From NCBI RefSeq assembly GCF_027857615.1, contig NZ_JAQIFT010000069.1:1-64000 (forward strand): a DNA stretch of 64,000 bases, read 5' to 3'. Position 1 is the first letter of the stretch. The number at the start of each line of letters is the position of its first letter. Made by a program: the position numbers and the translations under genes. This document shows positions 9,399-16,837 of this stretch, piece by piece. This DNA is from Holtiella tumoricola. GTDB lineage: Bacteria > Bacillota > Clostridia > Lachnospirales > Cellulosilyticaceae. The notes below the pieces were generated by a model. It made no database searches. It saw only the letters and a list, made by a program, of their open reading frames with translations, and was not told the origin of the DNA.

Positions 9399-11525
9399 TC
9401 ACTCCAAAAATATTTTTTTCAACTCAGCTTCTTGGAATAAACACCATTCTCTGAACTGACTTATTGTTTCAGTAAAATCTTCATTTACTCTAGATTCACC
9501 ATGCTCATCTATTATTGTTTCAAAACTTTCTTCATCTAATAAGTAATCACTTTCAAATACTACATTTCTATTTGATGTTTTTTTAATGTATCCTACATTC
9601 TTTATTTCTTTAACAAATACTGCATAATCAGATTCAATTAACTCCTCTAACCTATCTGGCGTTGGCTTATATCCTACTATGATTGTTGTATTCACACCTG
9701 TTTCTGCAAAAACATTTGATGGTAAGTCAAATAAAGCAACTAATCTCACCTTCTTATATAACCATTCTCTTACAAATCCCCAAGTATTATTGGATGCTAT
9801 CGCATTGCTTAAAACAATAGCAAATCGACCATTATTTTCTAGTATCCTTACTGTATTTTCCAAAAATACAACACCTAAATCTAATCCTTGCTTTGGATTT
9901 TCCTGCACATATAAATCATATAATTCATATAGCTTTGCAACTTCTAAGTCCTGTGCTTTACTTAAATCTAAGCTTCTTCCCTTTCCAAATGGGGGATTAG
10001 TTAAAATAACATCATACTTCATTAATTCAGTTTCATCATACCATACATCCCACTTACCACCTGCATGCTTAGTTGTATCTAATTTTACGCCTTTACCTTC
10101 AGTAGATAATTTATGATTAATAGACCCTTTATCAGGAAAATATTTTATTGCTGCGTTTCCATCTCCATTAAGTAGCATATTTAACTGTGCTAAAACTGTC
10201 ATGTTATAGTCATTATCAAATCCATATAAATTTCTATCATCTAATTTTGCACCTGAATTAACATAGCTCATAGATAAAAAATCTCCACTTCCACAGCAAG
10301 GGTCACATACTGTTTCATTTCTTCGAGGATTAACTATATTAACTATAAATTCTATAATTGGTAATGGTGTTAAAAATTGCGCATTTTCATCCTTTTTAAA
10401 TTTAGTTGCAAAGTTATAAAATACTAATTGATATAAATCACTTTTTCTTGATTTATAGAATGAATATACTTGAAATTGTTTTACAATCTCAGCAACAACC
10501 CTAACATGTCTAATATTAGTCCATGTAATTCTGTTTTCAGCTAAAATATTTCTATAGTATCGTTTAGCTTCCTTATATAATTCTTTCATCCTTTCAATAA
10601 AAACTTGGACACCTGGCTCACTTAAATTAGATACTAAATTTTCATCTTCATTAATATAAAATCTTAAGAAACTTCCATGTTGGTCTGATTGCTTCTCATC
10701 AAATATTTTCAAAGCAATTAGTTGAATTAATAAAGAGTACCCCTCTTCATTAAACAAACTAACCGATTCCAAAGTTCTCAGTATGTGACTTAATGCCATT
10801 TTCATACTTTCATCATTTATGGTATATACCATATCTAAGTCTTCTATTTTTAACTTCTCTCTTGTCCCAACTTCTCCCTTATTAATTGCTCTCATTAAAT
10901 CATGGTAACTAGGTATTAAATAATAAGGGTCTGTAATTTCTAGCTGATATTTTTCTAGTATCCTTTGACTTCTAAGGAAATTTTTTGCATTATCAAACCT
11001 GGTAATTACATTAGCTATTTTTTTAAATAGAAATAGCCTACCTGTATCATAATATACTCCCATCACAAAATTGCCTTCTGGCTCATTAATAGAAGCTCTT
11101 ATTTGAGAACTAAATACTTGTTCTATTTTCTTATCATTTCTTTTAAATTCTATAACACAAATAGCTAATTCTCTTACTTTATTTAGCGAATCTACATCCT
11201 TTTTGTTCTCTCTATACTTCTTATAGTAATCTACCCACTCTACTGAGCTAAAGATAACAGCATCTATCTTAATTGGGTCTGAGTTGATATTTCCTTTAGG
11301 AAAGTATATTTCCGTTCCTATGTGGTCTCTTGGGTATAACCCTGATAAAATAACAGAATAAATAAATTGCCACTTATAATATTCTTCATTCGGCTTATTA
11401 TTTACATCTTTAATAGATATATTTTCTACATATTTTCCATCTACTGTAACTAATGATTTTGCTATTTCCTCCTTACTCCCGTATTCGGTGTCAAATTTAA
11501 TTTTTGCTTGTGAGAAATTCAACAT
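9399..11525 (-). CDS. Fused restriction endonuclease-adenine methyltransferase (BcgIA-like)
   Basis: The 708-residue protein joins two activities. Residues about 20-180 look like the N-terminal PD-(D/E)xK nuclease domain of type I R proteins: Asp in KIDAVIF (about 88-94) and ExK in ICVIEFKRND (about 127-136). Residues about 370-690 form an N6-adenine methyltransferase of the HsdM type, with SAM motif DPCCGSGDFL and catalytic NPPFGKG. A nuclease plus methyltransferase in one chain, with a separate specificity subunit, is the make-up of BcgI-type (type IIB) enzymes, which cut on both sides of a bipartite site. That this one cuts is inference; the nuclease fold was judged by eye. Confidence 0.78.
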   Translation of the reverse strand: MLNFSQAKIKFDTEYGSKEEIAKSLVTVDGKYVENISIKDVNNKPNEEYYKWQFIYSVILSGLYPRDHIGTEIYFPKGNINSDPIKIDAVIFSSVEWVDYYKKYRENKKDVDSLNKVRELAICVIEFKRNDKKIEQVFSSQIRASINEPEGNFVMGVYYDTGRLFLFKKIANVITRFDNAKNFLRSQRILEKYQLEITDPYYLIPSYHDLMRAINKGEVGTREKLKIEDLDMVYTINDESMKMALSHILRTLESVSLFNEEGYSLLIQLIALKIFDEKQSDQHGSFLRFYINEDENLVSNLSEPGVQVFIERMKELYKEAKRYYRNILAENRITWTNIRHVRVVAEIVKQFQVYSFYKSRKSDLYQLVFYNFATKFKKDENAQFLTPLPIIEFIVNIVNPRRNETVCDPCCGSGDFLSMSYVNSGAKLDDRNLYGFDNDYNMTVLAQLNMLLNGDGNAAIKYFPDKGSINHKLSTEGKGVKLDTTKHAGGKWDVWYDETELMKYDVILTNPPFGKGRSLDLSKAQDLEVAKLYELYDLYVQENPKQGLDLGVVFLENTVRILENNGRFAIVLSNAIASNNTWGFVREWLYKKVRLVALFDLPSNVFAETGVNTTIIVGYKPTPDRLEELIESDYAVFVKEIKNVGYIKKTSNRNVVFESDYLLDEESFETIIDEHGESRVNEDFTETISQFREWCLFQEAELKKIFLE

Positions 11526-11555
11526 AGTACCCCTTCCTTCTACACTTTATCCCCT

Positions 11556-11585
11556 ATTATACTATTGTATACCACCAGAATTCAA
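11556..11585 (-). promoter_or_regulatory. Promoter of the restriction-modification operon
   Basis: On the minus strand TTGAAT (11580-11585), an 18-bp spacer and TATAAT (11556-11561) stand about 30 bp before the start codon at 11525, with a GAAGG ribosome site. Confidence 0.65.
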
Positions 11586-11767
11586 CCTCCCTAGTTGTTT
11601 ATACTTTTTAATATCTTTTTTACGTCGCCCTTTTGACACCCTAAAGACGACTCCTAATTGAAAAAAACGACATTAATGACCACTAATTGAAACTTCCTTC
11701 ATAATTCAACACATAACAAAAATCCCTACAATTCTTGAAAACCAAGTAATTGTAAGGCTTTATTTAA

Positions 11768-11814
11768 TGCATCTGATAGGATTCGAATCTACGACACACG
11801 GTTTAGGAACCCTA
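11768..11814 (-). pseudogene. Remnant of a tRNA 3' half (tRNA-Arg(CCT)-like)
   Basis: Read on the minus strand, this 47-base stretch looks like the end of a tRNA: a TTCCTAA anticodon loop, a variable GTGTGTC part, a T-arm GTAGA-TTCGAAT-CCTAT and an acceptor-like TCAGATGCA. The anticodon stem pairs poorly, the T-stem has an A-C mismatch and no 5' half follows, so it cannot be a working tRNA. It could be an old attachment core of another element that used a tRNA-Arg gene. The rest of the 11526-12124 gap holds the promoter above and nothing else I can name. Confidence 0.45.
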
Positions 11815-12124
11815 CTAGTTTATCATGTACTATTTATTTTGCTTTTTATCAATTCTTGTAACCTAATATTTTCTTCTTATCTATTTAAAATTTTTGCTTA
11901 TGTCTTTTCATTTTTTAGTTCACCCCTGCCCATACTTAACTCTTTAGTTATAGTATGTCGTTAATCTTCTAAGTAATATGCTCTTCTTAGAGTTCTATTT
12001 ACTGTAAAATCAAAAAAATTATGTATTTTTTCAAATCAACTTTCATTAAATAATATTCGTGACACATATTATTTAATGTTTCATCTATCACCTATAAAAC
12101 TACCTACCTGTACAATAAGCACTG

Positions 12125-12158
12125 AAAAATGCACCCCTTGCTTAACAAGAGATGCATT
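12125..12158 (-). terminator. Terminator after the secreted protein gene
   Basis: On the minus strand AATGCATCTCTTG and CAAGGGGTGCATT form a 13-bp stem with two G-U pairs, followed by a T run. The gene upstream ends at 12187. Confidence 0.75.
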
Positions 12159-12186
12159 ATATGTATATATATACTTTCAATCCTGA

Positions 12187-13641
12187 CTATTTATATTTTT
12201 TCTGAAGTGCTTCTAATTGTTTGTTTGATAAAATTCCACCATCTTTATGATACTCTAGAAGATTCCATCCTAACTTACCATTTTGAGAAACTTGTTTAAC
12301 GACTGCATAGCCTATTCCTTTTACTTCTCCATATTGCTTTTGTTCACTAGTCCAATTGCTATAAGGTTTCGTCCAATCATCCTTCCAACTCTCTAAACGT
12401 GTTAAATCAACTTCATATAAGTCAAATGTTATACAATAAGTCGTGTTATTTAATTGATACATATTCTTGATATTTGTTCCATATCTTGATGGATTCATTC
12501 CTTCTATAATAGGAAAGTAATACTTATCTTTTGCTTTATAATAATGAAAAAAATCCTTTCCCTGTGTTCTAGTAATATCTGGTTTTACCCCAAATAGACT
12601 ATATACATATTTATCTACAGTACTCATAGGAAATCCATCATAATACCATTCATTAATCATTGTACTCGTTACCTTCTCTCCATTTGTTAAATCTACAAAT
12701 CCATGCCATTGATTGATTTGTCCTACTTTAATTAACTCATGGTCATTATACTTTGCAATATTAAAGTCTGTAAGTGCATAAGGAAAGTTTGATAAAAATC
12801 TTCCTATTTGTTCTTTTTCTTCTTTAGATTTAGTAGAGTAAACATCTTTAATAGAAGCATTCGCCTTATTTGCCTTATTATCTAGTTCCTTATAGAACTT
12901 CATGAGTTGCTCATTGCCATTTGAAGTATCAATACTAAATGCAGGTGAACCTGCTTCACCATAACAAATGAGTGTTCCTGCTGTGTACTTCTTCATTAGA
13001 TTATTATAAGTATTTTCAGTGATTGTTTTAGTTTTACCACCTTGTATCTGAGTGAATGATTTGCGTTCCTTTAAAGAATCATCAACTGTTGATTCCCATA
13101 AACCTTTTACTTCTTCAATCTTTACTAATTTTCCATTTTTTACTGTATAAATTGCTATATCGTCTATACTTACATTATCATAAGGAGACTTTCCATGACC
13201 ATGAGATAATTGTGTTCTATGTACCAAGTAATCTTTGCCTTCTATTTTAGTCATATAGATGTCTCGACTATCTCTACGATGTCTTATATTATTATATTCT
13301 GATGAGATAGGATAAGCCTTGCCTGACTTATACCCCCATATGGATTCTACATATCCACCTATACTGTTTTCATCATTTTGTGAACGTATCATATAGAGTT
13401 CTGGAATGCCATCCCCTTCAAAATCTTGAAGATTTGCATAGACTAAACCATTCCCTCTTACCTCTCCTAAATCTTTATAGATACCATGCATCTTAATAAC
13501 ATTTGTTAAAACATTATAATACCCCTTAGCTAGAGCTGTATCTACTGTAGTTGCATATAAAAGATTACTTATTCCACTTAATCCTATAAGCAATGCTCCT
13601 ACACCTATAGATTTAACCACATTTAATAATTTGTTACTCAC
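12187..13641 (-). CDS. Secreted protein of unknown function
   Basis: The 484-residue protein has a clear signal peptide (KSIGVGALLIGLSGISNLLYA, cleavage near residue 30). A stretch LQDFEGDGIPELYMI (about 71-85) has the D-x-x-G-D-G-x-x-E-L spacing of FG-GAP/dockerin-like calcium loops, which are often seen in extracellular clostridial proteins. I recognise no catalytic family. It is followed on the same strand by its own terminator and preceded by a small membrane protein gene and an S-layer-domain gene, so the three may form a cell-surface group carried by the island. Confidence 0.65.
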   Translation of the reverse strand: MSNKLLNVVKSIGVGALLIGLSGISNLLYATTVDTALAKGYYNVLTNVIKMHGIYKDLGEVRGNGLVYANLQDFEGDGIPELYMIRSQNDENSIGGYVESIWGYKSGKAYPISSEYNNIRHRRDSRDIYMTKIEGKDYLVHRTQLSHGHGKSPYDNVSIDDIAIYTVKNGKLVKIEEVKGLWESTVDDSLKERKSFTQIQGGKTKTITENTYNNLMKKYTAGTLICYGEAGSPAFSIDTSNGNEQLMKFYKELDNKANKANASIKDVYSTKSKEEKEQIGRFLSNFPYALTDFNIAKYNDHELIKVGQINQWHGFVDLTNGEKVTSTMINEWYYDGFPMSTVDKYVYSLFGVKPDITRTQGKDFFHYYKAKDKYYFPIIEGMNPSRYGTNIKNMYQLNNTTYCITFDLYEVDLTRLESWKDDWTKPYSNWTSEQKQYGEVKGIGYAVVKQVSQNGKLGWNLLEYHKDGGILSNKQLEALQKKYK

Positions 13642-13690
13642 TTAAACCACCTCTTGATATAATGCTAAACCTTTTTCTTTCACTTCATTA

Positions 13691-14029
13691 TCAGCCATTA
13701 CCTGCTGTCATCACATGACTTCCAAATGCCACCAAAAAGGTTAGTGCCAATCCTAAAAAACAAAGTGCACTATGTACTCCAAATAGACGTAATATTTCCC
13801 ATACAAGATAACCATATAGCCCTGATACTGTTACCATCATAATTGTTCCTATAAGTGGTAAGCTCCATGCTATTAATATTCCAAGAAATGCTATGACCCC
13901 TGCCCATAAGGACTCATTAATCCCTCCTATAATACAACTTGCTACCACTGTCTCCCAAAACATTACTGCACCAAATCGCTTACTCACTTCATATGCGTGT
14001 AATCCATCTCTAATTTGACTCCACATCAT
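13691..14029 (-). CDS. Small integral membrane protein, unknown
   Basis: The 112-residue protein has about three to four hydrophobic segments (VMFWETVVASCIIGGI, LWAGVIAFLGILIAWSLPLIG, MMVTVSGLYGYLVWEIL, ALCFLGLALTFLVAFG). The start has a good AAGGAGG site. I do not recognise the family. It lies between two exported proteins and may be part of the same surface group. Confidence 0.6.
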   Translation of the reverse strand: MMWSQIRDGLHAYEVSKRFGAVMFWETVVASCIIGGINESLWAGVIAFLGILIAWSLPLIGTIMMVTVSGLYGYLVWEILRLFGVHSALCFLGLALTFLVAFGSHVMTAGNG

Positions 14030-14093
14030 GAATCCTCCTTTAATTCTTTACATCTATCATGATTGACTATTATGAGCTGAATAGCCTATTTAT

Positions 14094-15473
14094 CTACTTA
14101 ATCTTTTTAACTTTCAACTTAATAAGTCCATCTTCATACTCACTAAAATCTATTAAAGTACTTTTCGTTTCTTTTCCATCTATAAGCATCACAAAATGCT
14201 CACTTTCTAAGGTAACCTCTAATTGAGAGTTACTCTCCTTTAGGTAAGGAATATAAGTATCTATGCTTGAATACCCCGTTTCCTGCCCTGTTACTAAATC
14301 TTTTACATAAAAATAAATTCCTTCTTTGTATTGTCCATCTAATTCAAAAGCAATACCTATGTTATTAGGGTTTGTTGCAAATATATTTATTTCAGGTATG
14401 TACTCTGTTTCACTTGCTCCGTAAAGTATGGGTTTATTTGTGTCTTCACTTATTCCTTGTGTCACTTTAATTTCAACATAACGATCTTTCTTTAATTCCA
14501 ACTCCTCAATCGAGTTAAAATAGACCCCTTCTACATTCGCATCATAATTTCGTAAATAGAGTCTGAATACATCGCCTTCTTTATATTTAGGTACATTAAA
14601 CTTTAAGATATTGGAATACCATTCTGTTGCATTATCCTTACTAGTAGTTAGCGTCCCAAATGAATTCCCCTTACTATCAGTAAGTTCAAATGTTGCACTT
14701 ACCATATCAATATTTTTCATTATCGCTCCATTGACTTGCACATGGAAAGTTGAATCATATTGCTGAACATTTTGTAGTTGTTCTACCTTTAACCTTTCAG
14801 AAGGTTTAATAAGTCTGCTTACAATTGCACTTACCTCTGCTCTTGTAATCTTATTATTAGGTTTAATGGTATTATCTTGGTAACCACTAATTACCCCTGC
14901 ATTAAGCATTTTATACATTTCACTACTATACTTACTACTCATGTTCATATCTTTAATATTATTTACTGAATTGATAGGTTCTAGCATAGTATCTGGAACT
15001 GCACCATCTAAAATGTAAATAAGTTCTGCTCTTGTAGCAGGTCTATTCATACTCTCACTCGTAAAATCACCTTGTTTAATAAGACCATTTTCAATTGCAT
15101 ATTGTTCTACCCCTGAATACCACTTGTCACCACTATATTGATTAAGTACATCTTGTGAACCTGTATGATAAGTTGCATGAATACGTGATGCTATTGCTAT
15201 ACTTTGTGCTATGGTAATCGAACCATTAGGGTTAAACTTATCTTCGGATTCTCCTGCCATTAGCCCTAACTCATAAACGGATTGAACACTGCTAGAGAAC
15301 CAATCCTTTGAAACTACATCACCAAATGTATTGTTTCTATATTCACTCACTGCAGTGAAGTGATGAGATATCATCTTATTTGTATCTGCATATGTAGGAG
15401 ATGCCCCAACTAGAACTACTGAAACTGCTACTACCCCTGACATAAGTACTTGTCTTAACTTGTTTTTACACAT
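14094..15473 (-). CDS. Exported protein with three S-layer homology domains
   Basis: I chose the ATG at 15473 (GAGGAG site 10 bases upstream) because it places a classical signal peptide first (RQVLMSGVVAVSVVLVGASPTYA). About 459 residues follow from this start. Three SLH repeats come after the signal: one around KDWFSSSVQSVYELGLMAG, a second around WYSGVEQYAIENGLI, and a third around SSEMYKMLNAGVISGY with ITRAEVSAIVSRLI. SLH domains bind pyruvylated wall polymers, so the protein is held on the cell surface. The C-terminal 220 residues are beta-rich and unknown. Confidence 0.82.
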   Translation of the reverse strand: MCKNKLRQVLMSGVVAVSVVLVGASPTYADTNKMISHHFTAVSEYRNNTFGDVVSKDWFSSSVQSVYELGLMAGESEDKFNPNGSITIAQSIAIASRIHATYHTGSQDVLNQYSGDKWYSGVEQYAIENGLIKQGDFTSESMNRPATRAELIYILDGAVPDTMLEPINSVNNIKDMNMSSKYSSEMYKMLNAGVISGYQDNTIKPNNKITRAEVSAIVSRLIKPSERLKVEQLQNVQQYDSTFHVQVNGAIMKNIDMVSATFELTDSKGNSFGTLTTSKDNATEWYSNILKFNVPKYKEGDVFRLYLRNYDANVEGVYFNSIEELELKKDRYVEIKVTQGISEDTNKPILYGASETEYIPEINIFATNPNNIGIAFELDGQYKEGIYFYVKDLVTGQETGYSSIDTYIPYLKESNSQLEVTLESEHFVMLIDGKETKSTLIDFSEYEDGLIKLKVKKIK

Positions 15474-15566
15474 AATTTTAATTCTCCTCTCATTTAAGTT
15501 TATCTTTATTTGATTTATAATAGTACCAAGAGTACCTACTTTTATTTTCTTATACAATTTAAACCC

Positions 15567-15758
15567 TTAAATACTTTCCTTTAGAATTTCTACAGCTGTT
15601 ACACCTAATACTCGTGAAAAGAGTAAAACTTCTTCTGCTTTTAAAGCTCTCTCACCTTTTTCAATTTTGCAAATTTGTGCTTGGGTCATACCCACTTGCT
15701 TTGCTAATTCTGCTTGTGTTAATTGATTTAACACTCTTAATTCTTTAATATTATGCAT
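15567..15758 (-). CDS. Small XRE-family DNA-binding protein (Cro-like)
   Basis: The 63-residue protein is a bare helix-turn-helix domain: LRVLNQLTQAELAKQVGMTQAQICKIEKGERALKAEEVLLFSRVLGV. It is divergent from the larger XRE gene at 15913, with three related inverted repeats in the gap between them. This suggests a two-repressor switch like those in phages and integrative elements. It might also act on the S-layer-domain gene just downstream. Confidence 0.8.
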   Translation of the reverse strand: MHNIKELRVLNQLTQAELAKQVGMTQAQICKIEKGERALKAEEVLLFSRVLGVTAVEILKESI

Positions 15759-15788
15759 AGTTTTGTGAACACCTCCATAACACTATAT

Positions 15789-15900
15789 TATTCTATATAT
15801 GAATTCATTTCAAGTTTTTTATTCTTTTTTAGAAATTTATTTGTTTTATACCCGCTCACTTTTTACAATAAACTCAATAGATTTATTCCAAAATAGAATA
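15789..15900. promoter_or_regulatory. Three operator-like inverted repeats between the XRE genes
   Basis: The pattern TATTC-N7-GAAT(T/A) occurs at 15789-15805 and 15884-15900, and a one-base-off copy TATTC-N7-GAAAT at 15820-15836. Equal spacing inside each site suggests binding by one repressor dimer. They cover the start regions of both divergent genes. Confidence 0.65.
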
Positions 15901-15912
15901 TAGGTGATAAAA

Positions 15913-16212
15913 ATGGATACTGCCAAAAGATTAAAACAACTCAGAACTGCAAAAGGATTAACTACCACTGAGCTTGCTAAAGCCTGCAACCTTTCTCAAG
16001 CTGTTATCAGTAAATTAGAAAATAATAATAGAATTGCTGATGTTCCAACGCTTTCTATTATTTGTGACGCTTTAGGTATTACTTTAAGTGAATTCTTTAA
16101 TACTCCTAAAGATTTACCTCCACATCTTCAAGAACTCTTAGATATTTCTCAAAAGCTTTCTCCCGAACAAATCAAGCTACTTGGTGAGTTACTTCAATCA
16201 TTTACAAAGTAA
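15913..16212 (+). CDS. XRE-family repressor
   Basis: Translation from ATG 15913 (AGGTG site 6 bases upstream; the GTG at 15904 falls in that site) gives 99 residues. The N-terminal 65 residues are an XRE helix-turn-helix (LKQLRTAKGLTTTELAKACNLSQAVISKLENNNR). The remaining 35 form a short helical tail (PPHLQELLDISQKLSPEQIKLLGELLQSF), probably a dimerisation arm. This make-up is typical of element repressors of the SinR/ImmR kind without a peptidase-cleavable domain. It probably controls itself and the divergent gene. Confidence 0.8.
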   Translation: MDTAKRLKQLRTAKGLTTTELAKACNLSQAVISKLENNNRIADVPTLSIICDALGITLSEFFNTPKDLPPHLQELLDISQKLSPEQIKLLGELLQSFTK

Positions 16213-16260
16213 AAAGCTCCTCTCATATCTCTATTCGAGTATAAGAAAGGAGCTTTGTTT
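16213..16260 (+). terminator. Terminator of the XRE repressor gene
   Basis: AAAGCTCCT (16213-16221) pairs with AGGAGCTTT (16248-16256), followed by GTTTAT. It begins at the stop codon region. Confidence 0.75.
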
Positions 16261-16354
16261 ATATTATTCTAGTTAGTTCTTAAAGCTAACTTTTATATTT
16301 TGTTTATTTCCTTTAACTATAAAAATTTAGTGTTTAATTCTATTGAAGTTGTGT

Positions 16355-16496
16355 TATAATATGGGTATAAAGAAAGCACCAGTGCTGGTAACACTGATGC
16401 TCCCTGAATGTTTTGTATTTGGGGCTATGAAAACTTACAATTTATTTATCTAAGTTAGAACTGTCTTTCGTAACGGGTGGACAGTTCTTTTGTTTT
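16355..16496 (+). ncRNA. Candidate antisense RNA overlapping the 3' end of a small toxin gene
   Basis: An extended -10 promoter TG-T-TATAAT (TATAAT 16355-16360) would start a transcript near 16367. It contains a hairpin AGCACCAGTG/CACTGATGCT (16375-16401) and ends at a terminator made of AGAACTGTC (16457-16465) and GACAGTTCT (16480-16488) plus a T-rich tail. About 55 bases overlap the end of the membrane-protein gene on the other strand. This tail-to-tail layout is that of TxpA/RatA-type toxin-antitoxin pairs. A 30-codon frame begins at 16361 but has no ribosome site. Confidence 0.6.
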
Positions 16497-16630
16497 GCAC
16501 TAATTTCTAATTCAAAGGATTTAAAACTACCTTTAAGTTTAACTTTATCAATAAAAGTATCTTTCTTTGGATATATAATAATCGCTAATGCAATCACTAT
16601 AACCAAGATTGTCATGAGTACAAATTCCAT
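16442..16630 (-). CDS. Small membrane protein, candidate type I toxin
   Basis: The ATG at 16630 with AAAGGGGG 8 bases upstream gives 62 residues: one hydrophobic segment (FVLMTILVIVIALAIIIYP, residues 3-21), then a charged tail (KKDTFIDKVKLKGSFKSFELEISAKQK). Small proteins with one membrane span, a charged tail, a long leader and an antisense RNA at the 3' end are typical of type I toxins. The leader (about 110 bases before the ATG) is repeated at the left end of the island. Confidence 0.6.
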   Translation of the reverse strand: MEFVLMTILVIVIALAIIIYPKKDTFIDKVKLKGSFKSFELEISAKQKNCPPVTKDSSNLDK

Positions 16631-16637
16631 CCATAGC

Positions 16638-16755
16638 ACCCCCTTTCGAGTTATGATGTAATTTACACTACTTCACAGCCCTCAGGAGGGTAACATACAA
16701 CCCCCATGCCACCCTGCATGGTTTTATTTAACCTCTTTAGTATAGCATAAATTTA
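16638..16755 (-). promoter_or_regulatory. Promoter and long leader of the small membrane protein
   Basis: On the minus strand an extended -10, TG-C-TATACT (TATACT at 16739-16744), precedes about 105 bases of leader that contain the self-complementary parts CCATGC/GCATGG and CCCTC/GAGGG. The sequence is shared with 7229-7340. Confidence 0.65.
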
Positions 16756-16787
16756 CCATTTTACATAATACTTTTGATAAAAATACT

Positions 16788-16822
16788 AAAGAGACACCAA
16801 CATTTTATACAGGTGTCTCTTT
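16788..16822 (-). terminator. Integrase terminator
   Basis: AAAGAGACACC and GGTGTCTCTTT form an 11-bp perfect stem, 16 bp after the integrase stop codon on the minus strand. Confidence 0.85.
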
Positions 16823-16837
16823 AAATGAACTACTCTA

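Noticed and set aside
11526..12124. Complete tRNA gene at 11768
   Set aside because: The anticodon stem does not pair and there is no 5' half, so it was listed as a remnant only.
16361..16453. 30-codon frame within the antisense RNA
   Set aside because: No ribosome site, and its ATG falls next to the -10 box, so it would precede or coincide with the transcript start.
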